From positions 4,216,001-4,280,000 of the forward strand of contig NZ_CP030261.1 of the NCBI RefSeq assembly GCF_003312915.1: a stretch of 64,000 bases of DNA. Reading direction: 5' to 3'. How positions within the stretch are numbered: position 1 is the first letter of the stretch; each line of letters begins with the position of its first letter. Made by a program: the position numbers and the translations under genes. The stretch comes from Flavobacterium fluviale (lineage in GTDB: Bacteria; Bacteroidota; Bacteroidia; Flavobacteriales; Flavobacteriaceae). Below, in pieces: positions 41,967-51,440 of this stretch. A model generated the notes under the pieces. That model worked only from the letters and a program-made list of their open reading frames with translations. It made no database searches and had not been told where the DNA came from.

Positions 41967-44900
41967 TTAGTTTAAAAAGTTCATCACTTTTAAAGACTTT
42001 TTGTGACCCGATTTATCTGTTACTATCACAACAAAAATTTGTTTACTAGCAAAACTTGGACTACTAAGTAGCACTTCTTTGTTGTTTTGAATGTTTCTAT
42101 GACTTGTAACAGTCTGTCCTATTGTATTAAATACATCAACTTGAGTAATATCTCCTGTTTCGTTTGCTACTGATAAGGTATTGTTTTTAAAATAAGCTAC
42201 TGTCGCATTACTTTCAGCCGAAATATCTTCCACCGCTAATGTTTTTGCTGCCTGCGATGCGAAATAAGCCGCGTAAGCATTTGAGAATTGATATCCTGTA
42301 CCGCAAGCTGCATCCCAGTTAATAGACCATGTCATTACTCCTCTCATATCTGGATATGGACCACCTTTTAAAGTGTATGTTCTTCCTGAGAAAGTTGTTC
42401 CGAATCTTAAATAATTAAAGGCTTGAATTCCTTTTTCTGGTGTTAAATATCCTCCTGCGGGAGCTGCAGGAGCACATGCTGGAATTGCAATTACAACTTT
42501 CGACGCTGGTAACGGCGGGAAATAAAACCCTGTAGAAGCTACATTAAATCCTTTCATTAGCATATCTGACATTGAAACTAAGAAATCTGGAGTTGCCTGA
42601 GAATAGGCTGCATTGTCTAAGGCAAGAACAGATCCTGTATTATACAATTGAACCATTAATAAATCTAGTTCGTTTCGTAAGTTGTGAATTACCGGAAGGA
42701 ATGAACCCGCTCCATCTGAATAAACTGAGTATCCTACTTGTACATAGAAAGTTTCTGGCGCAGATGTTAATATAAATCCGCTTCCGTAACTTGATTTTAA
42801 TTCTTTGAAAGCGTCTACAATATTTTTCAATTTTGGATAAGCTGAAATTGCCGAGTAAGAGAAATCTTTTAAAGCCCCTGCTCCAAAATTCATTGATCCA
42901 CCTTCGAAATCAATATCAACTCCGTCAAAATTATATTGATCTACAATTGCTTTTAATCCGTTTACGAAAATATTTTTCTGAGCTACGGTCTGCAATTCTA
43001 CGTGACCATTTTGTCCTCCGATAGAAACAATTACCGGAATTCCTTTGTCTCTCAAAAACTTAATATCATTTTTTAATAACTGCGGATTGAAAACTCCGTT
43101 TGTCATATATCTTGGCTCATTTACGACCAAGATTGGTGTGTAACCATCTCTGTTTTGAGTTTCGATAAACGAATAAACCACAACATTAAATTTTTTATCT
43201 CCTAATTGATTGAAGTATAAAAATGGAGCACTTGTATTATCCCATCCGTGAGCATAACCTACAATTACTTTTGCTGGTAATGGATTAAATGATGATGTTG
43301 AATTTGTAATAGTAAGTGCTTGACTAAACGTTTTTATACCTCCAGCATTATCTGCAGCTGTCACTACGATTGAATATGCTTTATAGGTATTTGGAGTAAA
43401 AGTGTAATTGTATGCACTTCCTGTTCCTTTTGTCATAGCATACGAAGTTCCATCAATACTGATCGAAACTGTTGAAATTGTTCCGTCTGCATCAGTAGCA
43501 TTTAAACTTATTGGAATAGCTTGAAATCCAGAAGGCTGATTTATTGATGTCGATGCAGGTGTTACCCAAGTAATTACAGGAGCTGCATTTGGACAGTTTG
43601 CACCTGAACAAGTTAATGTAAAACTGTATGTTTTTGAATCTGTTGTTCCGTTTGCAGCCGTAGCTGTAACAGTTAGTGTATGACTTTGCGAAAACTGATT
43701 TGATGCCGGTGCCCAAATAGATGTATAAGTCCCTGAAGAATTAGTCGTACTCAAGGTTTGTCCATCTAAACTAAATACAACAGATGAGATTGTAGTGGCA
43801 TCTGCAGCACTTAACCCAACACTTGCAACAAAATTAATCGATGATCCTAAATTTATAGCAATCGTCGAAGCTGTTGGCGCTGTAATAGCAACCACAGGCT
43901 TAGTCGCAACCACCGCTTGTGTATTGAAATTATAAACTGTCGGAGTAGTCGGAACAGCAAAGCTGGCTAAGTTATTTGGAAAATAAGCTACTTCTCCATT
44001 TTGCCATGAATTTAATTTCAAACTTAAAACCTGTGTATAACCCGCTACAACTGAATTATCAAATGTATAATTTCCTGATGCATCTGTTGTTGCTAGAACA
44101 CTTTTCCAGTTATGAGTATTGTCTGTCCATGGTAAAACCAATTCAACTTTAGCATTTGCTACTGGAGTTGAACCATTTTTTACGTTCCCACTAATTAAGT
44201 TTACAGCCGCAGCTAATGCTGATTTAGCCGTTGAATTTGTATTGAAATTGTAAACCGTTGGATTGGCAGGAACAGGGAAGTTTGCAAGATTATTTGGAAA
44301 ATAATTTACTTCACCATTTTCCCACGTATTTAATTTTAAGCTTGTAATAGTGTTATATCCTGCTACAACCGAATTATCAAAACTATATTTTCCTTGTGCA
44401 TCTGTTGTTGCAATGACACTTTTCCAGTTGTGTGTATTGTCTGTCCAAGGTAAAACTAATTCTACTTTGGCACCAGCAACCGGAGTTGTTCCATTTTTAA
44501 CTGTTCCGCTAATTTTATTTGTTCCAACTACCACTGCATCTTGAGAGAAGTTTAATGTTTTATTGGCGTTCAAATTAGAATAAACTGTAGAAGCCGGCGT
44601 ATATGTTTGACCTGTTAAAGCTGCGGTTACAGTATAATTTCCGCCTGACGGTAAACTGAGTGAATAAACTCCGCTTGCATTTGTAATCGCTGCATAACTT
44701 CCTCCTGTAAAAGAAGCAGTAACAGTTACGCCAGAAACTGGAGTTGTATTATTTAAAACAGTTCCGCTTACGGTATAATTAACAACTGCTGCCCCTTGCG
44801 TGAAATTCAACGTTTTGTTTGCGTCGATCGCATTATAAACTGTTGAAGCCGGAGCATAAGAGAATCCAGTTTTTGCAGCTGTAACGGTGAAGTTAAGACC

Positions 44901-46709
44901 TGCTGTTAAACCTGCGATGCTGTAAACGCCGCTTGCATTTGAAACTGCTGTTAGTGTTGTACTTCCTGAAACTGCAGAAACTGTTACGCCAGAAACTGGA
45001 GTTGTTCCATTGAGAACTGTTCCGCTAACTGTATATATTGGCTGCGTTCCGTTAATAACTACTGCAGTTTGATTAACTGTAACGTTTGTTAAACTTACTG
45101 GAGTAAAAGTATAAGTAGCTTTTAAAGCTGTTACTGTATAGTTTTGTCCAGAAGTTAGGTTGTTGAATGTAAAATTTCCTCCTGTAGAAACCACAGTTTG
45201 AATAACGGTATTACTTGCATTACGCAATTCAACCGTAACATCTGGAATTAAAGCTGATCCGTTTTTTACAGAACCAGAGATACTTACTGTTCCAGTAACA
45301 ATGCTTCCGAAAGAGGTATCAACCTGTGTTAATAAGGAATTTGGAACTGAACCTCTCGTATCTTGAGATAATTCCCAAACCATACCTCCAGCTAAATTTT
45401 TGGATTTAATATACTGTACTTTTAAATCCATTGACTGCTTATCTTCGTAAGAGATAAACTGTTTTAAAGTCGAATTGTACAAATAAGGAACTTTGGTTGT
45501 ATTATCAAAATAACGTACCCATCCTGCTGAAGCCGCAACCGGAGTAACTAACATAGTATTTGGATCTAAATAAGGATGTGAATTCGTAACCGGATTTCCG
45601 ACTAAATCACAGATTTCTATACTTCCTGATTTTTCGCACGCTGCAGGACCATCCCAAGTACCTGTTGGATTTTGCGGATTTGTACATCCTGAAACTATAT
45701 ATCTAGGCGCAGAAACAAACAATCCTGGTAAATTAGGGTTAGTGCCATTATTGGCCACATTATCAAATTTTTTCCCGTAGAAAGGAAGTCCCATAATTAA
45801 TTTATTCGCAGGAAAACCAACTACATTTAAATATTGGTTTGTTAATTCATCTAATGATTCTGACTGCGTTGCGCCATAAAGCGGATCGTTTGTGTTTCCG
45901 CTTGAATAAAGAGGTGCATTATAGCATGTTTTATCAAACCAGTTGCCGCCAAAATCATATCCGAAATACGTAATATAATCGCAGTACGTAGAAATATCTT
46001 CTGTCATTCCGTATTGAGATCTGTTTGCTGGACCTAAATATTGCTGCGCTACTTTTCTAACATTGTTTCCAGCAGCAATTGTAACTAGTTTGTTAGGCAT
46101 TGCCTGACGCATCGCTTTTAATAAGTATACCAAATTTTTGTTGTCATCAGGACTGTATTTTTGCGGAGGAATTGGAGCTCCGTTAATTACTTCAGTACCA
46201 TCTGTTCCTCCAGATAGAGGATATTCCCAATCGATGTCAAAACCATCAATAAAAGGATAGGTAACAATAAAGTTTGCCATATCTGCAGCCAGAGCTGCTC
46301 TTGCTACGGGACTTGCAGCAATTGGAGAAAGATCCTGGCCTTTTGTCCAACCTCCAACAGAAATTAAAATTTTTAAATGAGGATACTTTTGCTTCAGCTT
46401 CATAAGGTCATAAAAATTACCTTTAACAGGAGCGTCCCACGGAATTCCACCTTCCATATGCTCAAAATCGGCATAGGTATCCAAGCATTGTAATTTTGTA
46501 TTCTCAGGATGGGCAGGATCATAACTTGTGCCATAAAAAGAATAATTCAAATGCGTCAATTTACTTCCATCAATTTTCGGAATATTAAAATCCCTAGCAT
46601 AGATAGACCATTGTGCATAATATCCCACTACTTTTTTTCCGTGAGCTGGTTGTGCCAACGCAAGCATGGGAAACAGTAACAAAAAGAGCAATCTGTAATA
46701 ATGTTTCAT
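41967..46709 (-). CDS. chiA: extracellular two-domain GH18 chitinase ChiA with T9SS type A signal
   Basis: The 1580-residue protein has a signal peptide (LLFPMLALAQ), an N-terminal GH18 domain with the catalytic motif DGFDIDWE (155-162), a middle part of carboxypeptidase-regulatory-like and Ig-like repeats (about 475-1145, including two nearly identical ISGNVKNG-type units with ELVLPWTDNTHNWKSV), a second GH18 domain with DGVDIDFE (about 1261-1268), and a C-terminal T9SS type A domain (last 80 or so residues). Size and layout match F. johnsoniae ChiA, secreted by the type IX system, whose domains act in exo and endo manner. It cuts chitin outside the cell and heads the degradation side of this locus. 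Confidence 0.95.
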   Translation of the reverse strand: MKHYYRLLFLLLFPMLALAQPAHGKKVVGYYAQWSIYARDFNIPKIDGSKLTHLNYSFYGTSYDPAHPENTKLQCLDTYADFEHMEGGIPWDAPVKGNFYDLMKLKQKYPHLKILISVGGWTKGQDLSPIAASPVARAALAADMANFIVTYPFIDGFDIDWEYPLSGGTDGTEVINGAPIPPQKYSPDDNKNLVYLLKAMRQAMPNKLVTIAAGNNVRKVAQQYLGPANRSQYGMTEDISTYCDYITYFGYDFGGNWFDKTCYNAPLYSSGNTNDPLYGATQSESLDELTNQYLNVVGFPANKLIMGLPFYGKKFDNVANNGTNPNLPGLFVSAPRYIVSGCTNPQNPTGTWDGPAACEKSGSIEICDLVGNPVTNSHPYLDPNTMLVTPVAASAGWVRYFDNTTKVPYLYNSTLKQFISYEDKQSMDLKVQYIKSKNLAGGMVWELSQDTRGSVPNSLLTQVDTSFGSIVTGTVSISGSVKNGSALIPDVTVELRNASNTVIQTVVSTGGNFTFNNLTSGQNYTVTALKATYTFTPVSLTNVTVNQTAVVINGTQPIYTVSGTVLNGTTPVSGVTVSAVSGSTTLTAVSNASGVYSIAGLTAGLNFTVTAAKTGFSYAPASTVYNAIDANKTLNFTQGAAVVNYTVSGTVLNNTTPVSGVTVTASFTGGSYAAITNASGVYSLSLPSGGNYTVTAALTGQTYTPASTVYSNLNANKTLNFSQDAVVVGTNKISGTVKNGTTPVAGAKVELVLPWTDNTHNWKSVIATTDAQGKYSFDNSVVAGYNTITSLKLNTWENGEVNYFPNNLANFPVPANPTVYNFNTNSTAKSALAAAVNLISGNVKNGSTPVANAKVELVLPWTDNTHNWKSVLATTDASGNYTFDNSVVAGYTQVLSLKLNSWQNGEVAYFPNNLASFAVPTTPTVYNFNTQAVVATKPVVAITAPTASTIAINLGSSINFVASVGLSAADATTISSVVFSLDGQTLSTTNSSGTYTSIWAPASNQFSQSHTLTVTATAANGTTDSKTYSFTLTCSGANCPNAAPVITWVTPASTSINQPSGFQAIPISLNATDADGTISTVSISIDGTSYAMTKGTGSAYNYTFTPNTYKAYSIVVTAADNAGGIKTFSQALTITNSTSSFNPLPAKVIVGYAHGWDNTSAPFLYFNQLGDKKFNVVVYSFIETQNRDGYTPILVVNEPRYMTNGVFNPQLLKNDIKFLRDKGIPVIVSIGGQNGHVELQTVAQKNIFVNGLKAIVDQYNFDGVDIDFEGGSMNFGAGALKDFSYSAISAYPKLKNIVDAFKELKSSYGSGFILTSAPETFYVQVGYSVYSDGAGSFLPVIHNLRNELDLLMVQLYNTGSVLALDNAAYSQATPDFLVSMSDMLMKGFNVASTGFYFPPLPASKVVIAIPACAPAAPAGGYLTPEKGIQAFNYLRFGTTFSGRTYTLKGGPYPDMRGVMTWSINWDAACGTGYQFSNAYAAYFASQAAKTLAVEDISAESNATVAYFKNNTLSVANETGDITQVDVFNTIGQTVTSHRNIQNNKEVLLSSPSFASKQIFVVIVTDKSGHKKSLKVMNFLN

Positions 46710-47183
46710 AGTTAATAAATATTTGATTAATAGAAAATAAATAATTGGGCCGCAGACTTTAAAAAATCTGGGTTTCGCTCAACTGCAGGTTGGAAGGCTG
46801 CTGTCGACTGGAAATAAACTCAAATTACATTCTATAGATAAATATTACTATTACCGATTTTTTCATAATCAATAGCAAATAGTAGTGATTGATATTTATT
46901 TATAATTTTTAAAAAATTAATATTAAATACAAATGATAAATTTGGGACGACTCATCAATCTATACTCTTCTTTTTGTCATGTTTTTTATTCTTTTTATTT
47001 GGTTTTTTTAAAGGTTAATACTCTATTATCGGTTATTTTTTTATACTTAGTTAAGATTTAATATAGATTTGAAAATTCTAATTTGTAATTACCTCTGCCA
47101 ATAATTATGACAGAGATAATCACCACTCTTAAAAAAACATTAGCAGCTTTAAAAACGTACTAAATACTAATTCAAATCCAACT
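46710..47183. other. chiA upstream region, 474 bases, with a GC-rich leader segment
   Basis: No gene is seen. Just before chiA (46744-46812) is a segment richer in G and C than its surroundings, which could form small stems (on the minus strand CAAC, CTGCA, GTTG; and CAGA with TCTG). A single GTCGTC element (46946-46951 on the minus strand, followed by ATTTATC) is a weak relative of the TGTCGTT motif found before susC. A weak hairpin lies at 47093-47115. Confidence 0.4.
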
Positions 47184-49250
47184 TTAAATTAATTTCTTCA
47201 AACTCTCATAAACAGACAGTTCAACATCTGCATGATCTTTTGTGTTGCATTGTTCTATTAAACCTTTTAAATCTGATGCCTTTAATGTCGATTTATTATC
47301 TAAAACCAATAACAATTCTTGTGACGCATCATTTAACTTTTTTGACAAAGGCAGTAATGGCTGTACTAATGGAGCATTTGCACTTAGTTTTGTCAGCTCT
47401 TGATGTACTGCAATCCATTTTGTGAAATAGGCTGCTACTTTGGCTTTATTATCTGCCGATTTATTTGCTAAATATTGATTTACTACAGCATTGAACGCTA
47501 ATGCATCTTTCGCATCTGGCCCGCATGCATCTGCAAATAATGTAAATGGAGAATACATTTGATATTCTGTTCCGCCTTTGTTACGAGTATACCCTTTTAA
47601 CGGTTCACTCACATTTGAAAATTCTTCAAGCGCTTTAATATCTTGATTATTGGCAATATTTCTTAAAATCACATCCTTATTTCTAATATGTGTAAGTCCT
47701 AGTTCTTCTAATCTGAAAGAAACCGATTCTAAACGTTTACGCATATTTTCTACATCTACAACATCTTCTGCCGACCAAAGTCTTTCTGCAATTGCAGCTG
47801 TTCTTGGCCAAAGTCTAGAGTCTATTGTTGTAGAGGTTACCAATTCTGTCCACATTGTAGCTTCTCCGCCAAGGATTCGTGCTTTTTCTTCGGCAGTTAA
47901 ATTTGCTCCTTTTGGCATCGGATCATTTAAATAATGACTTGCAATTGGATACATCAAATCGATATAATACCCATTTGATAAAACAGTTTTATATCCTTTT
48001 TTTACAGCGTCTACCAACGATTGTCCGGCTGCCATTCCTTCGTTTGGACCTCTCCAAGAATGTACAATAGCTTCTTTAGACAAATCTTTGGTTAAAATTT
48101 CTTCCCAGCCCATTAACTGTTTTCCGTGTTTCTTCAACATTGGAGCCAGCTGCATTGTAAAATAAGTCTGTAATTCGTGATTGGTTTTTAAGTTGTGCTT
48201 CTTTTTAAATTCTTGGATTTTAGGATTTGCATCCCAATCTTTTCCTTCGTTTTCATCTCCGCCAATATGGAAATAAGCACCAGGAAATAAGGGACAAACC
48301 TCATCAAAAACGCCGCTTAAAATTTGATATGTTTTAGGATTTGAAGGATCTAATGTCGGTGAAAAAATACCCGCATTTCTTTCAATTCCATAGGTAGCGA
48401 TTGCTGTACCTTGAATATTTTTTTCGGATGTTCCTCCTGTTAAAGTAATTACTTTACTTCCTATTTCTGGATAAGCTGTTAAAATAGCCGATCCGTGACC
48501 AGGAACATCTATTTCTGGAACTATTAAAATACCACGCTCATCTGCGTATTTTACGATATTTTTAATTTCCTCTTGTGTGTAATAAAGTCCATCCGACGCT
48601 AATTCGATAAACTTTGTATACTTTTTCATTTCGATTCGCCAGCCTTGATCATCAACCAAATGCCAGTGAAAAACATTCATTTTCATAGCCGCCAAAGCAT
48701 CAATATTTCTTTTGATAACATCAACTGGCTGAAAATGTCTTGAAGCATCTATCATTAAACCTCTCCAAGTAAATCTTGGAAAATCTGAAATTTTTGAAGC
48801 TGGAAAGTAAAATGAAGTTGAACTGTTTTGGAGCATCTGCAATAATGTTTCAAGACCGTGCAAAGCTCCCAAATCGCTTGAAGCATTTAGGGTAATTTTA
48901 TTTGACGTAATATCTAAGTGATAACTTTCGTCTTCATACAAACCAATTTTACCGCTTTTTGTACAATTGATCTGCAATTCGGCATTCGGAACTTCATTTA
49001 ATTTGGCAATAAAACCTTGTTCAAAAAATATACCTGTTCTACCATCTAAACGGCGCAAAAAACGAGTTACTCCACCAAAAATTCTTGGATTTGGATTTCC
49101 TGTAATGTTAACTTTAAAATTTTTAGTTAAAGTAAAATTACCTTCATTAATAACAACATTCTGAGGCCAAGGCATAAGATTGAGCTGCTCTTTCTGAATT
49201 TGAGCTCCTACTGATATACCTGCAAATAATAGTACAAATAGATATTTCAT
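47184..49250 (-). CDS. beta-N-acetylhexosaminidase, GH20
   Basis: The 688-residue exported enzyme has a short signal peptide (FAGISVGAQ), an N-terminal GH20b-type domain (about 25-150), the catalytic barrel (about 155-500) with GLMIDASRHFQP, HWHLVDDQGWRIEM and the catalytic pair in HIGGDENEG (Asp332-Glu333, roughly), and a C-terminal helical part. It releases GlcNAc from chitin oligosaccharides, probably in the periplasm. It is the gene after the NagB-like gene in the sus operon direction (152-base gap) and the next toward chiA. The end has no T9SS domain. Confidence 0.94.
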   Translation of the reverse strand: MKYLFVLLFAGISVGAQIQKEQLNLMPWPQNVVINEGNFTLTKNFKVNITGNPNPRIFGGVTRFLRRLDGRTGIFFEQGFIAKLNEVPNAELQINCTKSGKIGLYEDESYHLDITSNKITLNASSDLGALHGLETLLQMLQNSSTSFYFPASKISDFPRFTWRGLMIDASRHFQPVDVIKRNIDALAAMKMNVFHWHLVDDQGWRIEMKKYTKFIELASDGLYYTQEEIKNIVKYADERGILIVPEIDVPGHGSAILTAYPEIGSKVITLTGGTSEKNIQGTAIATYGIERNAGIFSPTLDPSNPKTYQILSGVFDEVCPLFPGAYFHIGGDENEGKDWDANPKIQEFKKKHNLKTNHELQTYFTMQLAPMLKKHGKQLMGWEEILTKDLSKEAIVHSWRGPNEGMAAGQSLVDAVKKGYKTVLSNGYYIDLMYPIASHYLNDPMPKGANLTAEEKARILGGEATMWTELVTSTTIDSRLWPRTAAIAERLWSAEDVVDVENMRKRLESVSFRLEELGLTHIRNKDVILRNIANNQDIKALEEFSNVSEPLKGYTRNKGGTEYQMYSPFTLFADACGPDAKDALAFNAVVNQYLANKSADNKAKVAAYFTKWIAVHQELTKLSANAPLVQPLLPLSKKLNDASQELLLVLDNKSTLKASDLKGLIEQCNTKDHADVELSVYESLKKLI

Positions 49251-49402
49251 TTTTCTTTTTTTTTGGTTGGATAGTTTTTAAAGTATCCTAAATTTATTAA
49301 AAAAAACAAAACTCAGACAGATTTCTGCATTACCTCACTTTTGCGATGAGACCAATCTGAATTTTGTCATTTGATTCATTTTTAAATGAATCGGAAAAAA
49401 TT

Positions 49403-51340
49403 TTAGTAATCAAAACGTTTAAAAGCTTCTATTGCTTCATATTCAGCCAAACCTAATTCATCGTATAATATGGCTGTATTTTTGTTTCGATCTTCTGCTC
49501 TAACCCAGAATTCCCTAGAATCATTTCCTTGAAACATAACCCTGTCTTTTTGAGACTGATGATATAAAATCGCATGACGTTTTAATAAAACTTCTGAAGG
49601 GCTTAATGGAACAGCCATGTCAATTTCATGAATATCCCATTCGTGCCAAGCTCCTCTGTAAAGCCATAACCAGCAATCGTCCATGTAAGGCTCAGGTTTA
49701 AGTTCTTTTAATGCAGCGAATATCGCATTTAAACACACCTCATGTGTTCCGTGCGGATCTGCAAGATCTCCGGCAGCAAACACTTGATGCGGTTTTATTG
49801 TAGCAATAATATCTTTTACAATGGCAATATCTTCTGGACCTAAGGGATTCTTCTTAACTTGTCCAGTTTCATAAAAAGGAAGATCTAAAAAGTGCGTATT
49901 CTCATCCTTCAATCCAATATATCTTGTTGCAGCATAAGATTCTCTTCTTCGAATAAGTCCTTTTAATTTTCTAACTTCAAGAGAATCAATTTGATTTTCT
50001 GATTTGTTGTTTAAAAATTTAATTACTTCTTTAAAATTGATATCAGAATCACCTTTACCAATAAAATCACTGGCAACTTCTGCGAATTTTAATGCTTCGT
50101 CATCTGTAACAGCAATATTTCCAGAAGTTTGATACACAACATGAACATCGTGTCCCTGCTTGATTAATTTTGAGAATGTTCCTCCCATAGAAATTACATC
50201 ATCATCTGGATGCGGGCTGAAAAGAATTATTCTCTTTTTTGCCGGATTTGCTCTTTCGGGACGATGCGAGTCATCTGTGTTTGGTTTTCCCCCAGGCCAT
50301 CCAGTAATAGTGTGCTGCAAAATATTAAACATATTAATGTTCATATCATAAGCAGAACCTTCCTGCGCCAAAAGATCAGACATTCCGTTATTATTGTAAT
50401 CACGGTCTGTCAATTTTAAAATAGATTGTTTTGTTTTTTGACACAACCAAACAATCGCTTTACTTTTTAATTCAGGTGTCCAAAGGCATTCTCCAACTAA
50501 CCAAGGCGTCTTGAAACGGGTTAATTCTGAAGCTGCAGACTGATCTAAAACGAAAGTTGCGTTTGGATGATTTTGTAAAAATGTTGCTGGAACTTCTGAA
50601 CTGATATCTCCTTGAATAGTTCTCTTAATGATATCGGCTTTGTTTTGTCCCCATGCCATCAAAACAATACGTTTTGATCTCATAATGGTTGAAACTCCCA
50701 TTGTAATGGCACGTTTCGGTACATTGTCAATACCGTTAAAAGCTGATGAAGCATCTACTCTCGTGATATGATCGAGTGTAATAATTCGGGTTCCAGAATT
50801 GATATGCGAACCAGGCTCATTAAAGCCAACATGCCCTGTACGTCCAATTCCTAAAAGTTGAAAATCAAGACCGCCGGCATTTTTAATATTCATTTCATAA
50901 TCGATACAATATTGATTGATTTCATCAATAGAAACTGTACCGTCTGGAATATTAATATTTTCAGGTTTGATATCAATATGATTAAAAAGATGCTGATGCA
51001 TGAAATAATGATAGCTCTGATTGTTCTCTTTAGTCATTGGATAATATTCATCCAGATTAAAAGTGATTACATTGCTAAAACTTAGGCCTTCTTCTCTATG
51101 CATTCTCACTAGTTCCTCATAAACTTTAATAGGCGAAGAACCTGTAGCAAGACCTAAAACGCAAGCTTTATTTTTTTCCTGCTTAGATCTGATTAACTGC
51201 GCAATTTCCTGTGCCACAATTGTAGAAGCTTCTATAGAACTTTTGAATATTTCGTTATGAATTTTCTCAAAACGAGTTTCTTCAAACTTTCCAGCGCTTT
51301 TGTAACTGATATCAGGTTTTATTTCTAAAGCACCTTTCAT
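49403..51340 (-). CDS. fusion of glucosamine-6-phosphate deaminase (NagB-like) and PIG-L/LmbE deacetylase
   Basis: The 645-residue cytosolic protein has two enzymes in one chain. Residues about 20-290 are NagB-like: VLGLATGSSP, FNLDEYY and GIGRTGHVGFNEPGS. Residues about 365-620 are PIG-L: FSPHPDDDVISMGG (about 373-386) and the second metal motif DPHGTHE. NagB converts glucosamine-6-phosphate to fructose-6-phosphate and ammonia; PIG-L enzymes remove acetyl groups from GlcNAc. In E. coli NagB the triad is D141-H143-E148 (GNDGHIAFNE); here the first position is Thr (GRTGHVGFNE). No nagA lies nearby, so the PIG-L part may supply deacetylation. That assignment is inference. Confidence 0.9.
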   Translation of the reverse strand: MKGALEIKPDISYKSAGKFEETRFEKIHNEIFKSSIEASTIVAQEIAQLIRSKQEKNKACVLGLATGSSPIKVYEELVRMHREEGLSFSNVITFNLDEYYPMTKENNQSYHYFMHQHLFNHIDIKPENINIPDGTVSIDEINQYCIDYEMNIKNAGGLDFQLLGIGRTGHVGFNEPGSHINSGTRIITLDHITRVDASSAFNGIDNVPKRAITMGVSTIMRSKRIVLMAWGQNKADIIKRTIQGDISSEVPATFLQNHPNATFVLDQSAASELTRFKTPWLVGECLWTPELKSKAIVWLCQKTKQSILKLTDRDYNNNGMSDLLAQEGSAYDMNINMFNILQHTITGWPGGKPNTDDSHRPERANPAKKRIILFSPHPDDDVISMGGTFSKLIKQGHDVHVVYQTSGNIAVTDDEALKFAEVASDFIGKGDSDINFKEVIKFLNNKSENQIDSLEVRKLKGLIRRRESYAATRYIGLKDENTHFLDLPFYETGQVKKNPLGPEDIAIVKDIIATIKPHQVFAAGDLADPHGTHEVCLNAIFAALKELKPEPYMDDCWLWLYRGAWHEWDIHEIDMAVPLSPSEVLLKRHAILYHQSQKDRVMFQGNDSREFWVRAEDRNKNTAILYDELGLAEYEAIEAFKRFDY

Positions 51341-51440
51341 TTCTTTTCTTTTTTTGTAGTAATTACCATTTTGGTTTAAGAATGGTATAGACAGCTTTCG
51401 CCACCTATACCATACTACTAACCAAACTCAATATTTTTTT

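Noticed and set aside
47093..47115. Hairpin CTCTG/CAGAG as a terminator of the GH20 gene
   Set aside because: The stem is only five bases with a long loop and no T run on the needed strand.
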